From Pandoraea anhela (GTDB lineage Bacteria; Pseudomonadota; Gammaproteobacteria; Burkholderiales; Burkholderiaceae), in contig NZ_CABPSB010000007.1 in the NCBI RefSeq assembly GCF_902459655.1, positions 124,001-188,000 on the forward strand: DNA of 64,000 nucleotides. The letters are read 5' to 3'. Positions within the stretch are counted from its first letter, which is position 1. Every line of letters starts with the position of its first letter. The translations under genes and the position numbers were made by a program. The notes beneath the pieces were generated by a model. It searched no databases. It was not told where the DNA came from and saw nothing but the letters and a program-made list of their open reading frames with translations. Of this stretch, positions 1 through 8,787 are shown piece after piece.

Positions 1-243
1 ATGCTGATGTCCGCGCCGAGGCATCGCAGCGGCGGGGCGAGCGGCATGCTGGGCACGGCGCGCCTGACCGGGCAGACGACCGGGGCCGCGCTCGTGGCGC
101 TCGTTTTCAGCGTCGCGCCACAGGGGTACGGCACGCGCGCGTCGCTGTACGTGGCGGCCGCTTTCGCGGCGGTCGCCGCCGTCGTCAGCAGCCTGCGCAC
201 CCTGCCCGCCGCGCAGCCGGACACGAAATCGTCGCACGGATGA
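1..243 (+). CDS. MFS drug-type transporter, C-terminal fragment (cut by window start)
   Basis: The open frame enters from the left edge and ends at the TGA at 241-243, so only about the last 80 residues are visible. They show a Gly/Ala-rich loop, a hydrophobic helix (TGAALVALVFSV), a short loop with Gly-Thr-Arg, and a second helix (LYVAAAFAAVAAVVSSL) before a hydrophilic tail. This matches the last two membrane segments of 14-helix MFS efflux permeases of the EmrB/QacA (DHA2) type, where an SRxxGGASGxLGxxRxxGQ-like stretch precedes the last pair. Substrate cannot be inferred. The ATG at position 1 is internal to the real gene, not its start. Confidence 0.65.
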   Translation: MLMSAPRHRSGGASGMLGTARLTGQTTGAALVALVFSVAPQGYGTRASLYVAAAFAAVAAVVSSLRTLPAAQPDTKSSHG

Positions 244-445
244 GTCGGCGCGCAACTGTGGGCCGATGCGGCTTACGTCGGTATTGGACGTCAGCATCGG
301 AGATCGGCATGGGCGCCTGGCGTCGACGCGGGGCGCCCTTGAGCCGCGTCGGTTCCGGGCGGTCTGGCCGCATTCATCCGACCGACCGTCCGGCCGTGCT
401 ACACTGCCGACCTTTTACGGCTCGCCCGCGCGGGCCGCAAATGCC

Positions 446-1699
446 ATGAGTTTCTGCGCCATCGATTTCGGCACTTCGAATTCTGCCGTCGCCGTGCAAA
501 GCGGCGGCGCCATGCGTCTGGTCGAACTGGAAGCCGGCTACGGCACGCTGCCCACGGCGGTGTTTTTCAACGCCGACGAGGGCGGTCGCGCCTCGTTCGG
601 CCGTCAGGCTGTCTCCGACTATATCGATGGCTACGACGGGCGTCTGATGCGCTCGCTCAAAAGCCTGCTCGGTTCCTCCCTGATCGAAAGCACCACCGAC
701 CTCGGCAACGGCTCGGCGATGCGCTATATCGACATCATCGCCACGTTCCTGCGGCACCTGCGCACGCACGCCCTCAAGGCCGACGGCGGTGAACTGCGTC
801 ATGTGGTCATGGGCCGCCCGGTGTTCTTCGTCGACGACGACCCCAAGGCGGATGCCGCCGCACAGCGCTCGCTCGAACAAAGCGCACGCGACGTGGGTTT
901 CAAGGACGTTCACTTCCAGTTCGAACCGATTGCCGCCGCCTTCGATTACGAATCGCGTCTCACACATGAGCAACAAGTACTCGTCATCGACATCGGTGGC
1001 GGTACGTCGGACTTTTCGCTGGTGCGCGTCGGCCCGGAGCGGGCGCGTCATCTGGATCGCAAGGACGACGTGCTCGCGCACCACGGTGTGCACATCGCAG
1101 GCACGGACTTCGACCGCCGCATCGAACTGGCGACGATTCTGCGCGAACTCGGCTACAAGGCGCTCGGCCCGGACGGCAAGGAAGTGCCGAACCGCATCTA
1201 CTTCGATCTGGCCACGTGGCACCTGATCAACACCGTCTATACACCCAAGCGGGTCGGTGAATTGGCGCTCACGGCGCATCTGTATGCGGATCCGGCGCAT
1301 CATCGCCGCCTCATGCGCACTGTCGAGCAACGCCTCGGACATGCGCTCGTGGGCCATGCGGAAGATGCCAAGATCGCAGTGTCCGCCGGTGGCGATACGC
1401 GCATCGATCTCTCGGTGATCGAGCGCGAACTGAGCGTCGCGTTCTCGGAAGCCGCGTTGGTGGAGGCCGTGAGCGACGAGATCGCCAGCATCACGGCGGG
1501 CGCGGTGCACACGGCGTCGCTCGCGGGGCTGCGTCCGGAAGACGTGGATGCGCTGTACTTCACCGGTGGCTCGACCGGCTTGCGCTGTCTGTCCGACGCC
1601 ATGTGCGCCGCATTCCCGAAGGCCACGCCGGTCTTCGGCGACCGTCTTGCGAGCGTAGCGCTCGGCCTCGGTATTCACGCGAAGCGGGTGTTTTCCTAA
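446..1699 (+). CDS. Hsp70 family protein, YegD-like
   Basis: A 417-residue protein with the actin/Hsp70 ATPase fold. The N-terminal phosphate-1 loop reads AIDFGTSNSAVAV (residues 4-16), the phosphate-2 loop reads VIDIGGGTSDFSLV near residue 180, and the adenosine motif YFTGGSTGL lies near residue 370. It is shorter than DnaK (about 640 residues) and lacks the substrate-binding domain and lid, as in E. coli YegD, so it is an atypical Hsp70 whose client is unknown. The ATG at 446 is chosen because the family motif starts at residue 4; the frame stays open upstream to 266 but that stretch has no family character. It stands alone, with a terminator hairpin 53 bp downstream. Confidence 0.85.
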   Translation: MSFCAIDFGTSNSAVAVQSGGAMRLVELEAGYGTLPTAVFFNADEGGRASFGRQAVSDYIDGYDGRLMRSLKSLLGSSLIESTTDLGNGSAMRYIDIIATFLRHLRTHALKADGGELRHVVMGRPVFFVDDDPKADAAAQRSLEQSARDVGFKDVHFQFEPIAAAFDYESRLTHEQQVLVIDIGGGTSDFSLVRVGPERARHLDRKDDVLAHHGVHIAGTDFDRRIELATILRELGYKALGPDGKEVPNRIYFDLATWHLINTVYTPKRVGELALTAHLYADPAHHRRLMRTVEQRLGHALVGHAEDAKIAVSAGGDTRIDLSVIERELSVAFSEAALVEAVSDEIASITAGAVHTASLAGLRPEDVDALYFTGGSTGLRCLSDAMCAAFPKATPVFGDRLASVALGLGIHAKRVFS

Positions 1700-1751
1700 T
1701 CGCCTCGTGGCCCACCGACCCCACGTTCACCGCATTCCATCGCATCAAATG

Positions 1752-1787
1752 AAAAAGCGCGCGACCAGCAGGTCAGCGCGCTTTTTT
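1752..1787. terminator. Bidirectional intrinsic terminator between the hsp70-like gene and gntP
   Basis: GCGCGC arms extended by GACC/GGTC around an AGCA loop, flanked by A5 on the left and T6 on the right. It sits between convergent genes and can serve both strands. Confidence 0.85.
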
Positions 1788-1812
1788 CATGCCATGAATC
1801 ACACGGATCGGT

Positions 1813-3189
1813 TCACACCAGCAACTGCCAAAGCACCAACGTCATCACCAGCCCCACCACGGACACGATGGTCTGCAAGACGGACCAGACCCACAGTGTC
1901 TCCTTGAGCTTCAGGCCGAAGTACTCGCGCACCATCCAGAAACCCGCGTCGTTCACGTGGCAGAAAAACACCGAACCCGCGCCGATCGACAAGGCGATGA
2001 GCGAACCCTGCACCGGCGGCAGATGCATCACGAGCGGCGCGACAATGCCGGCCGTGGTCGTGGTCGCGACCGTGGCCGAGCCCGTCGCCTGACGCAGCGC
2101 CACAGCGATCAGCCACGCCAGCAAAATCAACGGCATATGTGTGCCGACCGCCACCTTGCCGATGGTCGTGGCAATCCCCGCCGTGACCAATGCCTGCTTC
2201 AGACCGCCACCCGCACCGATGGTCAGCAGCAGCCCGGCAATCGGCGGCAACGCACGGCGCAGCGTCTCGCCCACGCGGGCGCGCGGCACACCGCGTCCCC
2301 ATCCCAGCACGACGATGGCAACGACGACCGTCAGCGCCAGCGCAATGATCGGTTCGCCCAGAAAGTTGAGCGCCTCGAATAGCGGTGTCTCGGGCGTAAG
2401 CGCCACCTTCGCGAGCGTACGACCCAGCATCAGCACCACCGGCAGCAGAATCACCAGCAGCGCCGCCGCGAACGGCGGCGGTGCGATGTCGTCGTCTCGC
2501 CTGGTGAAGAGCTCGCCCAGTTGCTGCGGCGCCTGCACCGGCAGACGCGGCGCGAGCCACATGCCGTACAGCGGTCCCGCAAGCATCACCGCCGGAATGG
2601 CGATCAGCAGCCCGAGCCCCATCGTCATGCCCAGATCCGCATGCAGCGCCGACACGGCGATCAGCGGGCCCGGATGCGGTGGCACCAGCGCATGCAGCGT
2701 CGTCATGCCCGCCAGCGCCGGGATCGCGACACGAAGAATCGGCGTATCGGCACGGCGCGCCATCACGAAGATGATCGGCACCATCATGACCAGACCGACT
2801 TCGAAGAACAGCGGCAAGCCGATGATCATCGCGACGAGCGCCATCATCCACGGCAACGCCGCCCCCTTCGCGAACTTGAGCAGCACGGTCACGATGCGAT
2901 CCGCCGCGCCGGTGTCGGCCATCAACGCCCCGAGCATGGCCCCGAGCGCGATGATCATGCCCGCGTCGCCAAGCAAACTTCCCGCCCCCTTGCTGAACGA
3001 ACTGGCCACCGCTTCGAGCGGCAAGCCGGCACCAAGCCCCGCAATGAACGTGCCGATGAGAATCGACAGGAACGGCGAGAGCTTTAGCGCGCTGATGAAA
3101 ACGATGATGGCCACGAGGCCGACGAGACAGGACAGCAGAAGGCGAGTGTCGTGCGCTGCCCAAGGCACGACGTGGTTGACTATCTCCAC
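1813..3189 (-). CDS. gntP: Gluconate:H+ symporter, GntP family
   Basis: A 458-residue, strongly hydrophobic protein with about 12 membrane segments. Family signatures include GAMLGALMADTGAADRIV (about residues 82-99), a DxAFF-like FFEVGLVMMVPI stretch near 130, HALVPPHPGPL near 165, and ATGSATVATTTTAGIV near 365, all typical of GntP/GntT/GntU gluconate permeases. It imports gluconate or a related sugar acid across the inner membrane. The start is a GTG at 3189 with AAGG six bases upstream. The nearby Entner-Doudoroff genes fit a role in gluconate use, but no gluconokinase is visible in the window, so the imported acid must be phosphorylated by an enzyme encoded elsewhere. A hairpin just upstream separates it from amn. 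Confidence 0.9.
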   Translation of the reverse strand: MEIVNHVVPWAAHDTRLLLSCLVGLVAIIVFISALKLSPFLSILIGTFIAGLGAGLPLEAVASSFSKGAGSLLGDAGMIIALGAMLGALMADTGAADRIVTVLLKFAKGAALPWMMALVAMIIGLPLFFEVGLVMMVPIIFVMARRADTPILRVAIPALAGMTTLHALVPPHPGPLIAVSALHADLGMTMGLGLLIAIPAVMLAGPLYGMWLAPRLPVQAPQQLGELFTRRDDDIAPPPFAAALLVILLPVVLMLGRTLAKVALTPETPLFEALNFLGEPIIALALTVVVAIVVLGWGRGVPRARVGETLRRALPPIAGLLLTIGAGGGLKQALVTAGIATTIGKVAVGTHMPLILLAWLIAVALRQATGSATVATTTTAGIVAPLVMHLPPVQGSLIALSIGAGSVFFCHVNDAGFWMVREYFGLKLKETLWVWSVLQTIVSVVGLVMTLVLWQLLV

Positions 3190-3207
3190 GATGATCCTTG
3201 ATGACGA

Positions 3208-3244
3208 GAAACGAAAACACCGGCGCGCAGCGCGCGGCCGGTGT
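3208..3244 (-). terminator. Terminator-like hairpin after amn and before gntP
   Basis: Arms ACACCGGC/GCCGGTGT with a GC-rich inner stem, followed on the minus strand by TTTTCGTTTC. It most simply ends the amn transcript. Because it lies only about 20 nt before the gntP start, it could also act as a leader attenuator for gntP. Confidence 0.6.
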
Positions 3245-3368
3245 GTGCAGGCATTGTGCTATCGGAGTCGGCCGCGTGCACGCACGGGCTACAACGCCCC
3301 GTGATACGGGGCAGGTGGAGGGCAGCAGCGAGTTTCAGTCGACGAAACATCGCGGCTGCCGGGTCGCG

Positions 3369-4868
3369 TTACTGGAACGCGACTTCGTTGAAACTGCGCA
3401 GTTTGCGACTGTGCAGACGGTCCAGACCGTTATCGCGCAGCAACTCCATCGCTTTGACACCGATTTTCAGGTGCTGATCGACCCGCTCGCGATAGAAACG
3501 ATCGGCCATGCCGGGCAACTTCAGTTCGCCGTGCAACGGCTTGTCGCTCACGCACAGCAACGTGCCGTACGGCACCCGGAAACGGAACCCGTTCGCGGCA
3601 ATCGTCGCGCTTTCCATGTCGAGCGCAATCGCGCGGCTCTGGCTCATGCGTTGCACCGGCTCGCGATGATCGCGCAACTCCCAGTTGCGGTTGTCGACAG
3701 TCACGACCGTCCCCGTGCGCATCACGCGCTTGAGCTCGAAATCGTCCAGTTGGGTCACGTCGGCCACGGCACGCTCCAGCGCCACCTGCACCTCGGCCAG
3801 CGGCGGCACCGGCACCCACAGCGGCAGGTCATCGTCGAGCACGTGATCCTCCCGCACATAGCCGTGCGCAAGGCAGTAGTCCCCCAGACGCTGGGAATTG
3901 CGCAGCCCGGCGCAGTGCCCCAGCATCACCCAGGCGTGCGGGCGCAACACCGCGATGTGATCGGTGATGGTCTTCGCGTTCGACGGACCGACGCCGATGT
4001 TGACCATCGTGATGCCGGTGTTGTCCGGGCGCACGAGGTGATACGCCGGCATCTGCGGCAGACGCGGCGGCGATGTGCCCTCCTCCGGGCGGGGGTCGAC
4101 GTTCTGATTCCAGTGCGTCACGTTGCCCGGCTCCACGAACGCCGTGTACTGGCTGCGATATTCACGCAAGGCGGGATCGTCGGTGGCGCTCATCAACTCG
4201 CGTCCCAGTTCGACGAACTCGTCGATATAGAACTGGTAGTTGGTGAAAAGCACGTAGTTCTGGAAATGCTCGGGCGACGTGGCCGTGTAATGACGCAGAC
4301 GGTGCAGCGAGTAGTCCACCCGCGGCGCCGTGAACAATGCCAGCGGCAGAATTTCGCCGGGCAACGGATCGCGTGTGCCATTGACGATGCTGTCGTCCAT
4401 CTTGGCCAGATCGGGCACATCGAACACCGTGCGCATCGCGCGCAGGTGCGTCTGGTCGAGATCGCCTTCGAGATACACGCCGTCCTGATAGGCGAAGTGC
4501 ACCGGAATCGGCTCATCGGACACGCCCACCTCGAACGCCACCCCGTGGTTGTGGGCGAGACGTCGCAATTGCTCGATGTAGTAGTTCTCGAACAGATCGG
4601 GACGCGTGACCGTCGTCTGATAACTGCCCGGCCCGGAAACGAAACCGTACGACAGGCGCTTGTCGAGCTGGGTGATGTCTTCCGTGGTGATGCGGATGAA
4701 AGGGTAATGCGCGCTCACCCGCCGCGCCTGATCCTTCTGCCTGGAAAAGCGCTCGAAAGCGGCGCGAAGATACGCCGTATTGGCGTCGTAAATCGTCTTC
4801 AGATAGGCGACGGCTTCCACCGGATCCGTGATCGATCGGGTGGCATGAACCGGTTCTTGTTCGGACAT
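3369..4868 (-). CDS. amn: AMP nucleosidase
   Basis: A 499-residue protein, close to the usual 480-500, that hydrolyses AMP to adenine and ribose 5-phosphate in the cytoplasm. The N-terminal AMP-nucleosidase domain spans about residues 20-180. The C-terminal nucleoside-phosphorylase-like domain contains NIGVGPSNAKTITDH, VMLGHCAGLRNSQ, ALDMESATIAANG and the catalytic-region motif VSDKPLHGELKLPG. The ATG at 4868 is preferred over a TTG two codons upstream because AGAGG sits 7 nt before the ATG and only 1 nt before the TTG. It is probably monocistronic, with a hairpin downstream at 3208-3244. Confidence 0.95.
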   Translation of the reverse strand: MSEQEPVHATRSITDPVEAVAYLKTIYDANTAYLRAAFERFSRQKDQARRVSAHYPFIRITTEDITQLDKRLSYGFVSGPGSYQTTVTRPDLFENYYIEQLRRLAHNHGVAFEVGVSDEPIPVHFAYQDGVYLEGDLDQTHLRAMRTVFDVPDLAKMDDSIVNGTRDPLPGEILPLALFTAPRVDYSLHRLRHYTATSPEHFQNYVLFTNYQFYIDEFVELGRELMSATDDPALREYRSQYTAFVEPGNVTHWNQNVDPRPEEGTSPPRLPQMPAYHLVRPDNTGITMVNIGVGPSNAKTITDHIAVLRPHAWVMLGHCAGLRNSQRLGDYCLAHGYVREDHVLDDDLPLWVPVPPLAEVQVALERAVADVTQLDDFELKRVMRTGTVVTVDNRNWELRDHREPVQRMSQSRAIALDMESATIAANGFRFRVPYGTLLCVSDKPLHGELKLPGMADRFYRERVDQHLKIGVKAMELLRDNGLDRLHSRKLRSFNEVAFQ

Positions 4869-5122
4869 GCGCAAACCTCTTCTGTCTTTTTCGTGATCTC
4901 GAGTATGCGCCTATTGTGACACGACTGTACGACATCTGCGGGGCATTACAGCGTGCCGATTCTCATCGGCCGGGGCGGCCGAAAACCGCGACGCGCGGGG
5001 GAGGCGTTTCGGGAGATTGCTAGGGGATTTCCGAGCGATGTCGGAGAAATCGCGGCGAGACATCGGCACGAGAGCGGCAGGGGAAAGACGCCTTTGCCTC
5101 CCCCACCGGAAAAATCCTGCGC

Positions 5123-5332
5123 TCAGTCTTCCAGACGCATGCCGACCTTCAGCGTGACTTGCCAGTGAGCGACCTTGCCGTCCTCGATATGGCCGCGCGT
5201 CTCCGTGATTTCGAACCAGTTCAGGTTGCGCAGTGTCTTGCTCGCGCGCTCGATGGCCCCTTTGACGGCGTCATCGATGGACTTGGTTGACGAGCCGGTC
5301 AGCTCGATTTGCTTGTACACGTGATTCGTCAT
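5123..5332 (-). CDS. Dodecin family flavin-binding protein
   Basis: A 69-residue protein with the dodecin pattern: [11 protein letters not shown] at the N-terminus, [17 protein letters not shown] as the single helix (about residues 17-33), [12 protein letters not shown] including the Trp that stacks on the flavin ring, and a C-terminal strand [12 protein letters not shown]. Dodecins form hollow dodecamers that store or buffer FMN, riboflavin or lumichrome. The start ATG at 5332 gives the standard dodecin length. It lies 46 bp downstream of the marR stop on the same strand and may share its transcript. Riboflavin genes occur elsewhere in the window but are not adjacent. Confidence 0.9.
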   Translation of the reverse strand: MTNHVYKQIELTGSSTKSIDDAVKGAIERASKTLRNLNWFEITETRGHIEDGKVAHWQVTLKVGMRLED

Positions 5333-5378
5333 GTCAGTCTCCGGGTTGGGTTGGGAGACTTCCCATGCTAGGCCCGGA

Positions 5379-6023
5379 CTACCGAGGCCGCAAGTCGGTG
5401 AATTCCGACATGTCGTCGTCAGTGCCGTCGAGGTGCCGCGCGGCAGCGCCCGCGCCGTCGTTCCCGCCGTCGTTCCCGCCGTCGTTCCCGCAGTCGTTCG
5501 TGCAGGCGGAACGGGAGCCCTCAACGACACCGCCGGCCGGCTCCCGACGCAGCATCGCGGGCACCACCGTGTCGAGCGGCGTGGGCACGACGTTGCTGAG
5601 ATTACGTCGCACCTTTTGCAGCAGTTGCGTGAGCTGCACCGCCTCGAAAGCGGTCAGGCCGTGCAACGCCTCGTCGCGTACGTCGTCGGAGAGTTTGCGC
5701 GCGAGCTGCAACTGCGCGACGGCCGCACGCGTGACGAAAAGGCGTTCGATGCGGGCGTCGCGCGCGTCCGCACGGCGGCGAACCCAACCGGCCTCCTCCA
5801 TGCGCTCGAGCATGCGGGCAAGTGCCTGCGGCGGGGTTTCGAGGATATCCGCGAGCACCGTCTGGCTCACGCCGCGATTGACGCTGAGATAGGCGAGCAA
5901 GCGGCATTGGGCGCGCGACATCGGCAGTGTGCGCTGTGCGAACTGCTCGAAGCGGCGCCCGAACAGACGTTGAATGTCTGCTACGAGAAAGCCGAAACGT
6001 TGGGCGGAATCGGTCACTTTCAT
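5379..6023 (-). CDS. MarR family transcriptional regulator with a low-complexity C-terminal tail
   Basis: A 214-residue protein. Residues 1-140 have the MarR winged-helix fold: [26 protein letters not shown], the recognition region [21 protein letters not shown], and the wing [13 protein letters not shown]. MarR proteins are usually 140-160 residues; here a 70-residue Ala/Gly/Asp/Asn-rich tail follows, containing GGND repeats encoded by a 12-bp tandem repeat. The ATG at 6023 is chosen because a consensus promoter sits immediately upstream and would otherwise lie inside the gene; in-frame ATGs at 6032 and 6044 would add 3 or 7 residues. The promoter carries an inverted repeat, so autorepression is likely. 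Dodecin lies downstream; ligand unknown. Confidence 0.85.
   Translation of the reverse strand: MKVTDSAQRFGFLVADIQRLFGRRFEQFAQRTLPMSRAQCRLLAYLSVNRGVSQTVLADILETPPQALARMLERMEEAGWVRRRADARDARIERLFVTRAAVAQLQLARKLSDDVRDEALHGLTAFEAVQLTQLLQKVRRNLSNVVPTPLDTVVPAMLRREPAGGVVEGSRSACTNDCGNDGGNDGGNDGAGAAARHLDGTDDDMSEFTDLRPR
5457..5504. repeat. 12-bp tandem repeat inside the marR 3' end
   Basis: Four direct copies of GTCGTTCCCGCC; the first two are identical, the third differs at its last base and the fourth at three positions. The unit is four codons (Gly-Gly-Asn-Asp on the minus strand), so copy-number change alters tail length without breaking the frame. Confidence 0.9.
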
Positions 6024-6030
6024 ATGCCGC

Positions 6031-6059
6031 ATTATGCTGAACATGTTTAGGGATATCAA
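6031..6059 (-). promoter_or_regulatory. marR promoter with overlapping operator; predicts a leaderless mRNA
   Basis: On the minus strand, TTGATA (6059-6054), a 17-nt spacer and CATAAT (6036-6031). The spacer holds the near-perfect inverted repeat CTAAACATGTTCAG (6037-6050), a plausible MarR operator placed to block RNA polymerase. The expected transcription start, 6-7 nt past the -10 box, falls at or beside the ATG at 6023, leaving no room for a Shine-Dalgarno sequence. Confidence 0.7.
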
Positions 6060-6147
6060 GGCGCCGAAGATTCGGCATCCGGTGTATCGCCGTCTTGGCC
6101 TACATGCCCTACATGCCCTACACGACATGGACGGCCGACGCGGCGCG

Positions 6148-8019
6148 TCAGGCCGCCGCAGGCGTCCCGGCGTCCTGTCCGCTGCCGTGGCCCAGCCAGT
6201 CCAGTGCCCCCTCGCCCGCCGTTTCCGCTCCCGGCCCCGCACGACGAATGGCCACGCCGACAGCGAGCACGTCGATGGCGGCCAGATGCAGAATGCGCGC
6301 GATCATCGTGACGTGCGCCCCCATCGTCTCGACGTGATCGTTAGGGAGAACCAGCGTCGCCTTGCGGGCGAGCGGCGAATTGCGTGCCGTGAGCGCAATG
6401 ACCTTCGCGCCACGCGCGAGCGCGATATCGACGGCGCGGTTCAGATCGGCCGAGCGCCCCGAGGCCGAGATCGCGACGACCACATCCCCCTCGCCCAGCA
6501 AGCCCGCGGACGCCTGCAACAGATACGGGTCGCCGTACGCGATGGTCGGCTTGCCGAAGCGGAAGAACTTGTAGTGCGCGTCCTGCGCGATCACGCCGGA
6601 ATTGCCCAGCCCGTAGAACTCGATGCGGCGCGCACCGTCGAGCAGTGTCACCGCCGCTTCCACCGTGCGTGCATCGAGATGCTCTCGCATTTGCAGAATC
6701 GACGAGACGGTGTTGTCGAGCACTTTGGCACTGAACTCCGCCGCCGTGTCACCCACGTGCACCTGCCCGTGACGCACCGGCAGCGTGCCCGTCAGTGCAC
6801 TCGCGAGCTTCAGCTTGAAATCCGAGAGGCCCTGACACCCGAGCTTGCGACAAAAGCGGATGACCGTCGGTTGGCTGACTCGCGCCAGCCGCGCAATCTC
6901 TGCGACCGGCTCGGCCAACAACGCGCGCGGCTGCTTGAGCGTAAGTTCGGCCACGCGCTGCTCCGCCGGACTCAGGCGGTCGCGCAAGCGATGCAACCGG
7001 TCAATCAATGCGCCCGCGCCTGCGGCGTGCGTGCCGAGTTGCTCGGCGAGGATCGCGGACGTGCCGAGAAATGCCGGATGATCGGCGGTGATGACATACG
7101 TCGGAATCTTCTTCAGATACGCCTCGAAACGTCCCTTCGCCTCGAAGCGCTGGCGAAACGGCGAGTCCTCGAACAACTTGCCGAGTTTCGGAATCACGCC
7201 ACCGCCCAGATACACGCCGCCGACCGCGCCGAGCGACACCGCGACGTTGCCGGCGAGGGTGCCGAGCATCGCGCAGAAGGCGTCGACGGTCTCGCGCGCC
7301 AGCGCATCGCCCGACTTTGCGAGTTCGACGATGGCCGGCGTCTCCAACGATGGCACACGACGCCCCGCACGTTCGGCCAGCGCCTGATAGACGAGCGCCA
7401 TCCCGGGGCCGGCAACGAGACGTTCGAACGACACGTGCGGGAAGTGCTTCCATGCGTAGCGCAGCACGTCGATGTCACGCTCGTCCGCCGGCGCGAACGT
7501 GGTGTGCCCCCCCTCGCTGCCCAGGGCGATCCACCGGTCGCCCGCAGGAATCAGGCCGGACACGCCCACGCCGGTGCCCGGCCCCAACAGCCCCAGCACG
7601 CCGTTCGGACGGGGCTCGCCCCCGCCGATCTGATACTTCTGCGCTTGCGTGAGATACGGCAGCGCCATGGCCAGCGCGGTGAAATCGTTGACGACCAGCA
7701 GCGTCTCGAAGCGCAGCGCGCGACGCGTCGCTTCGATGGAGAAGCGCCAGTCGCGATTCGTCATGCGGATCTCGTCGCCTTCGATCGGATTCGCAATGGC
7801 GATGGCAGCATGCCGCACCGGTTCGGCGTGATCGGCCTGATCGAGATAGGCGCGAATCACTTCTGGCACGCCGGCATAGTCGTCGCAGGCGTAGTCGCGA
7901 ATCTCGACGAGATCGCCCGGCGCAATCTCCAGCGCGAAACGGGCGTTGGTGCCGCCGATGTCGGCAAGCAGGCGCGGGCCGCTCAGATGCGGCGGATTAT
8001 TCCTCACTCCAGAAGACAT
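6148..8019 (-). CDS. glk: Bifunctional glucokinase / HexR-type RpiR regulator
   Basis: A 623-residue fusion. Residues 15-335 are a ROK-independent bacterial glucokinase (glucose + ATP to glucose 6-phosphate): phosphate-1 loop [12 protein letters not shown] (18-28), catalytic NDFTA with Asp112, GPGTGVGVS (146-154) and EGGHTTF (169-175). Residues 345-410 are an RpiR-type helix-turn-helix ([24 protein letters not shown]), and residues 435-600 a SIS sugar-phosphate domain ([28 protein letters not shown]). The second half is the HexR architecture, which senses KDPG in known HexR proteins. ATG 8019 is preferred over GTG 8037 because AAGGAG lies 9 nt before it. It overlaps pgl by 23 bp as the last gene of zwf-pgl-glk/hexR. 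The fusion is known in Burkholderia. Confidence 0.95.
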   Translation of the reverse strand: MSSGVRNNPPHLSGPRLLADIGGTNARFALEIAPGDLVEIRDYACDDYAGVPEVIRAYLDQADHAEPVRHAAIAIANPIEGDEIRMTNRDWRFSIEATRRALRFETLLVVNDFTALAMALPYLTQAQKYQIGGGEPRPNGVLGLLGPGTGVGVSGLIPAGDRWIALGSEGGHTTFAPADERDIDVLRYAWKHFPHVSFERLVAGPGMALVYQALAERAGRRVPSLETPAIVELAKSGDALARETVDAFCAMLGTLAGNVAVSLGAVGGVYLGGGVIPKLGKLFEDSPFRQRFEAKGRFEAYLKKIPTYVITADHPAFLGTSAILAEQLGTHAAGAGALIDRLHRLRDRLSPAEQRVAELTLKQPRALLAEPVAEIARLARVSQPTVIRFCRKLGCQGLSDFKLKLASALTGTLPVRHGQVHVGDTAAEFSAKVLDNTVSSILQMREHLDARTVEAAVTLLDGARRIEFYGLGNSGVIAQDAHYKFFRFGKPTIAYGDPYLLQASAGLLGEGDVVVAISASGRSADLNRAVDIALARGAKVIALTARNSPLARKATLVLPNDHVETMGAHVTMIARILHLAAIDVLAVGVAIRRAGPGAETAGEGALDWLGHGSGQDAGTPAAA

Positions 8020-8674
8020 CGATTTTGACTCCTTCACGGTGGATCAGCCGGGAGATGGCGTTGTCCTGTTCGTCCGCCTGCGCTGCTTCGAGCACGGCAC
8101 GTTTGGCCGGGCCCTGAATTTGCAGGATGAGCCGGTCGCAGGCCGCAAGCGCGGCGAGCGACCACGACACACGCTGATACGGCGCGCGCTGCGGCTGCAC
8201 AAGGACGAACTTGTCGTGGGTGGTGATGGCGTGTTGCCACTGCGGGGCGTCGGCGAACAGCGACGCCGTGTGACCGTCCTCGCCCATGCCGAGCACGCAG
8301 ACCTGCGGCACGCCATGCGTCCACGTGTCGTTGAGCGTGCGCACCTGCAAGGTCGCGGCCGTTGCCGTGTCGACGAGGGGCAGCCAGCGTGCCCCGGTCG
8401 CATCCGGCAATAACGTCTGCGCAAGCAAACGCGCATTGCTGTCGGCATGGTCGGGCGGCAACCAGCGGTCGTCGACCAGCGTGATGTCGACGTTGCGCCA
8501 TGCGACGGGCAAGCGCGCGAGTTGCGAGAGAAACGCCCGTGGACTGGTGCCGCCGGAGACGGCCAGCAAGACGCGTGGCCGAATCGTCAACGCTTCGTCG
8601 ATGCCCGCGACGACCGCGTTCGCGAGGGCATGCGCCTGCGCGTCGCGCGTGGGAAAGGTTCGCCAGTGGATCAT
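7997..8674 (-). CDS. pgl: 6-phosphogluconolactonase
   Basis: A 225-residue cytosolic enzyme hydrolysing 6-phosphogluconolactone to 6-phosphogluconate, the step after Zwf. Recognised by [18 protein letters not shown] (about residues 37-54), [17 protein letters not shown] (about 64-80), and [19 protein letters not shown] (about 126-144), the NagB/DevB-fold signatures including the catalytic GxGxDGHxASLFP-like loop. The length is normal for the family. It starts at ATG 8674 with GGAG 10 nt upstream, 113 bp after zwf, and its end overlaps the glk/hexR start, which suggests translational coupling. Confidence 0.95.
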   Translation of the reverse strand: MIHWRTFPTRDAQAHALANAVVAGIDEALTIRPRVLLAVSGGTSPRAFLSQLARLPVAWRNVDITLVDDRWLPPDHADSNARLLAQTLLPDATGARWLPLVDTATAATLQVRTLNDTWTHGVPQVCVLGMGEDGHTASLFADAPQWQHAITTHDKFVLVQPQRAPYQRVSWSLAALAACDRLILQIQGPAKRAVLEAAQADEQDNAISRLIHREGVKIDVFWSEE

Positions 8675-8787
8675 GGGTGTGTGTCTCCGTGCCTTGGCTG
8701 TGGACGGTGAGCGCCGCGGCCGTTTCGGCCCCGGCGATCCGTCACGCTTGTTCTATGGGTGCTTCCGGATGGACGCTGCCGCGTCGA

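Noticed and set aside
4868-4874. TTG start for AMP nucleosidase two codons upstream of the ATG
   Set aside because: The Shine-Dalgarno sequence lies only one base before the TTG but seven bases before the ATG.
3198-4919. A 573-codon open frame antisense to amn
   Set aside because: The real gene on the minus strand has AMP nucleosidase motifs throughout.
5974-8028. A 684-codon open frame antisense to glk/hexR
   Set aside because: Same reasoning: the minus strand carries glucokinase and HexR motifs; the plus product is Arg/His/Gln-rich noise.
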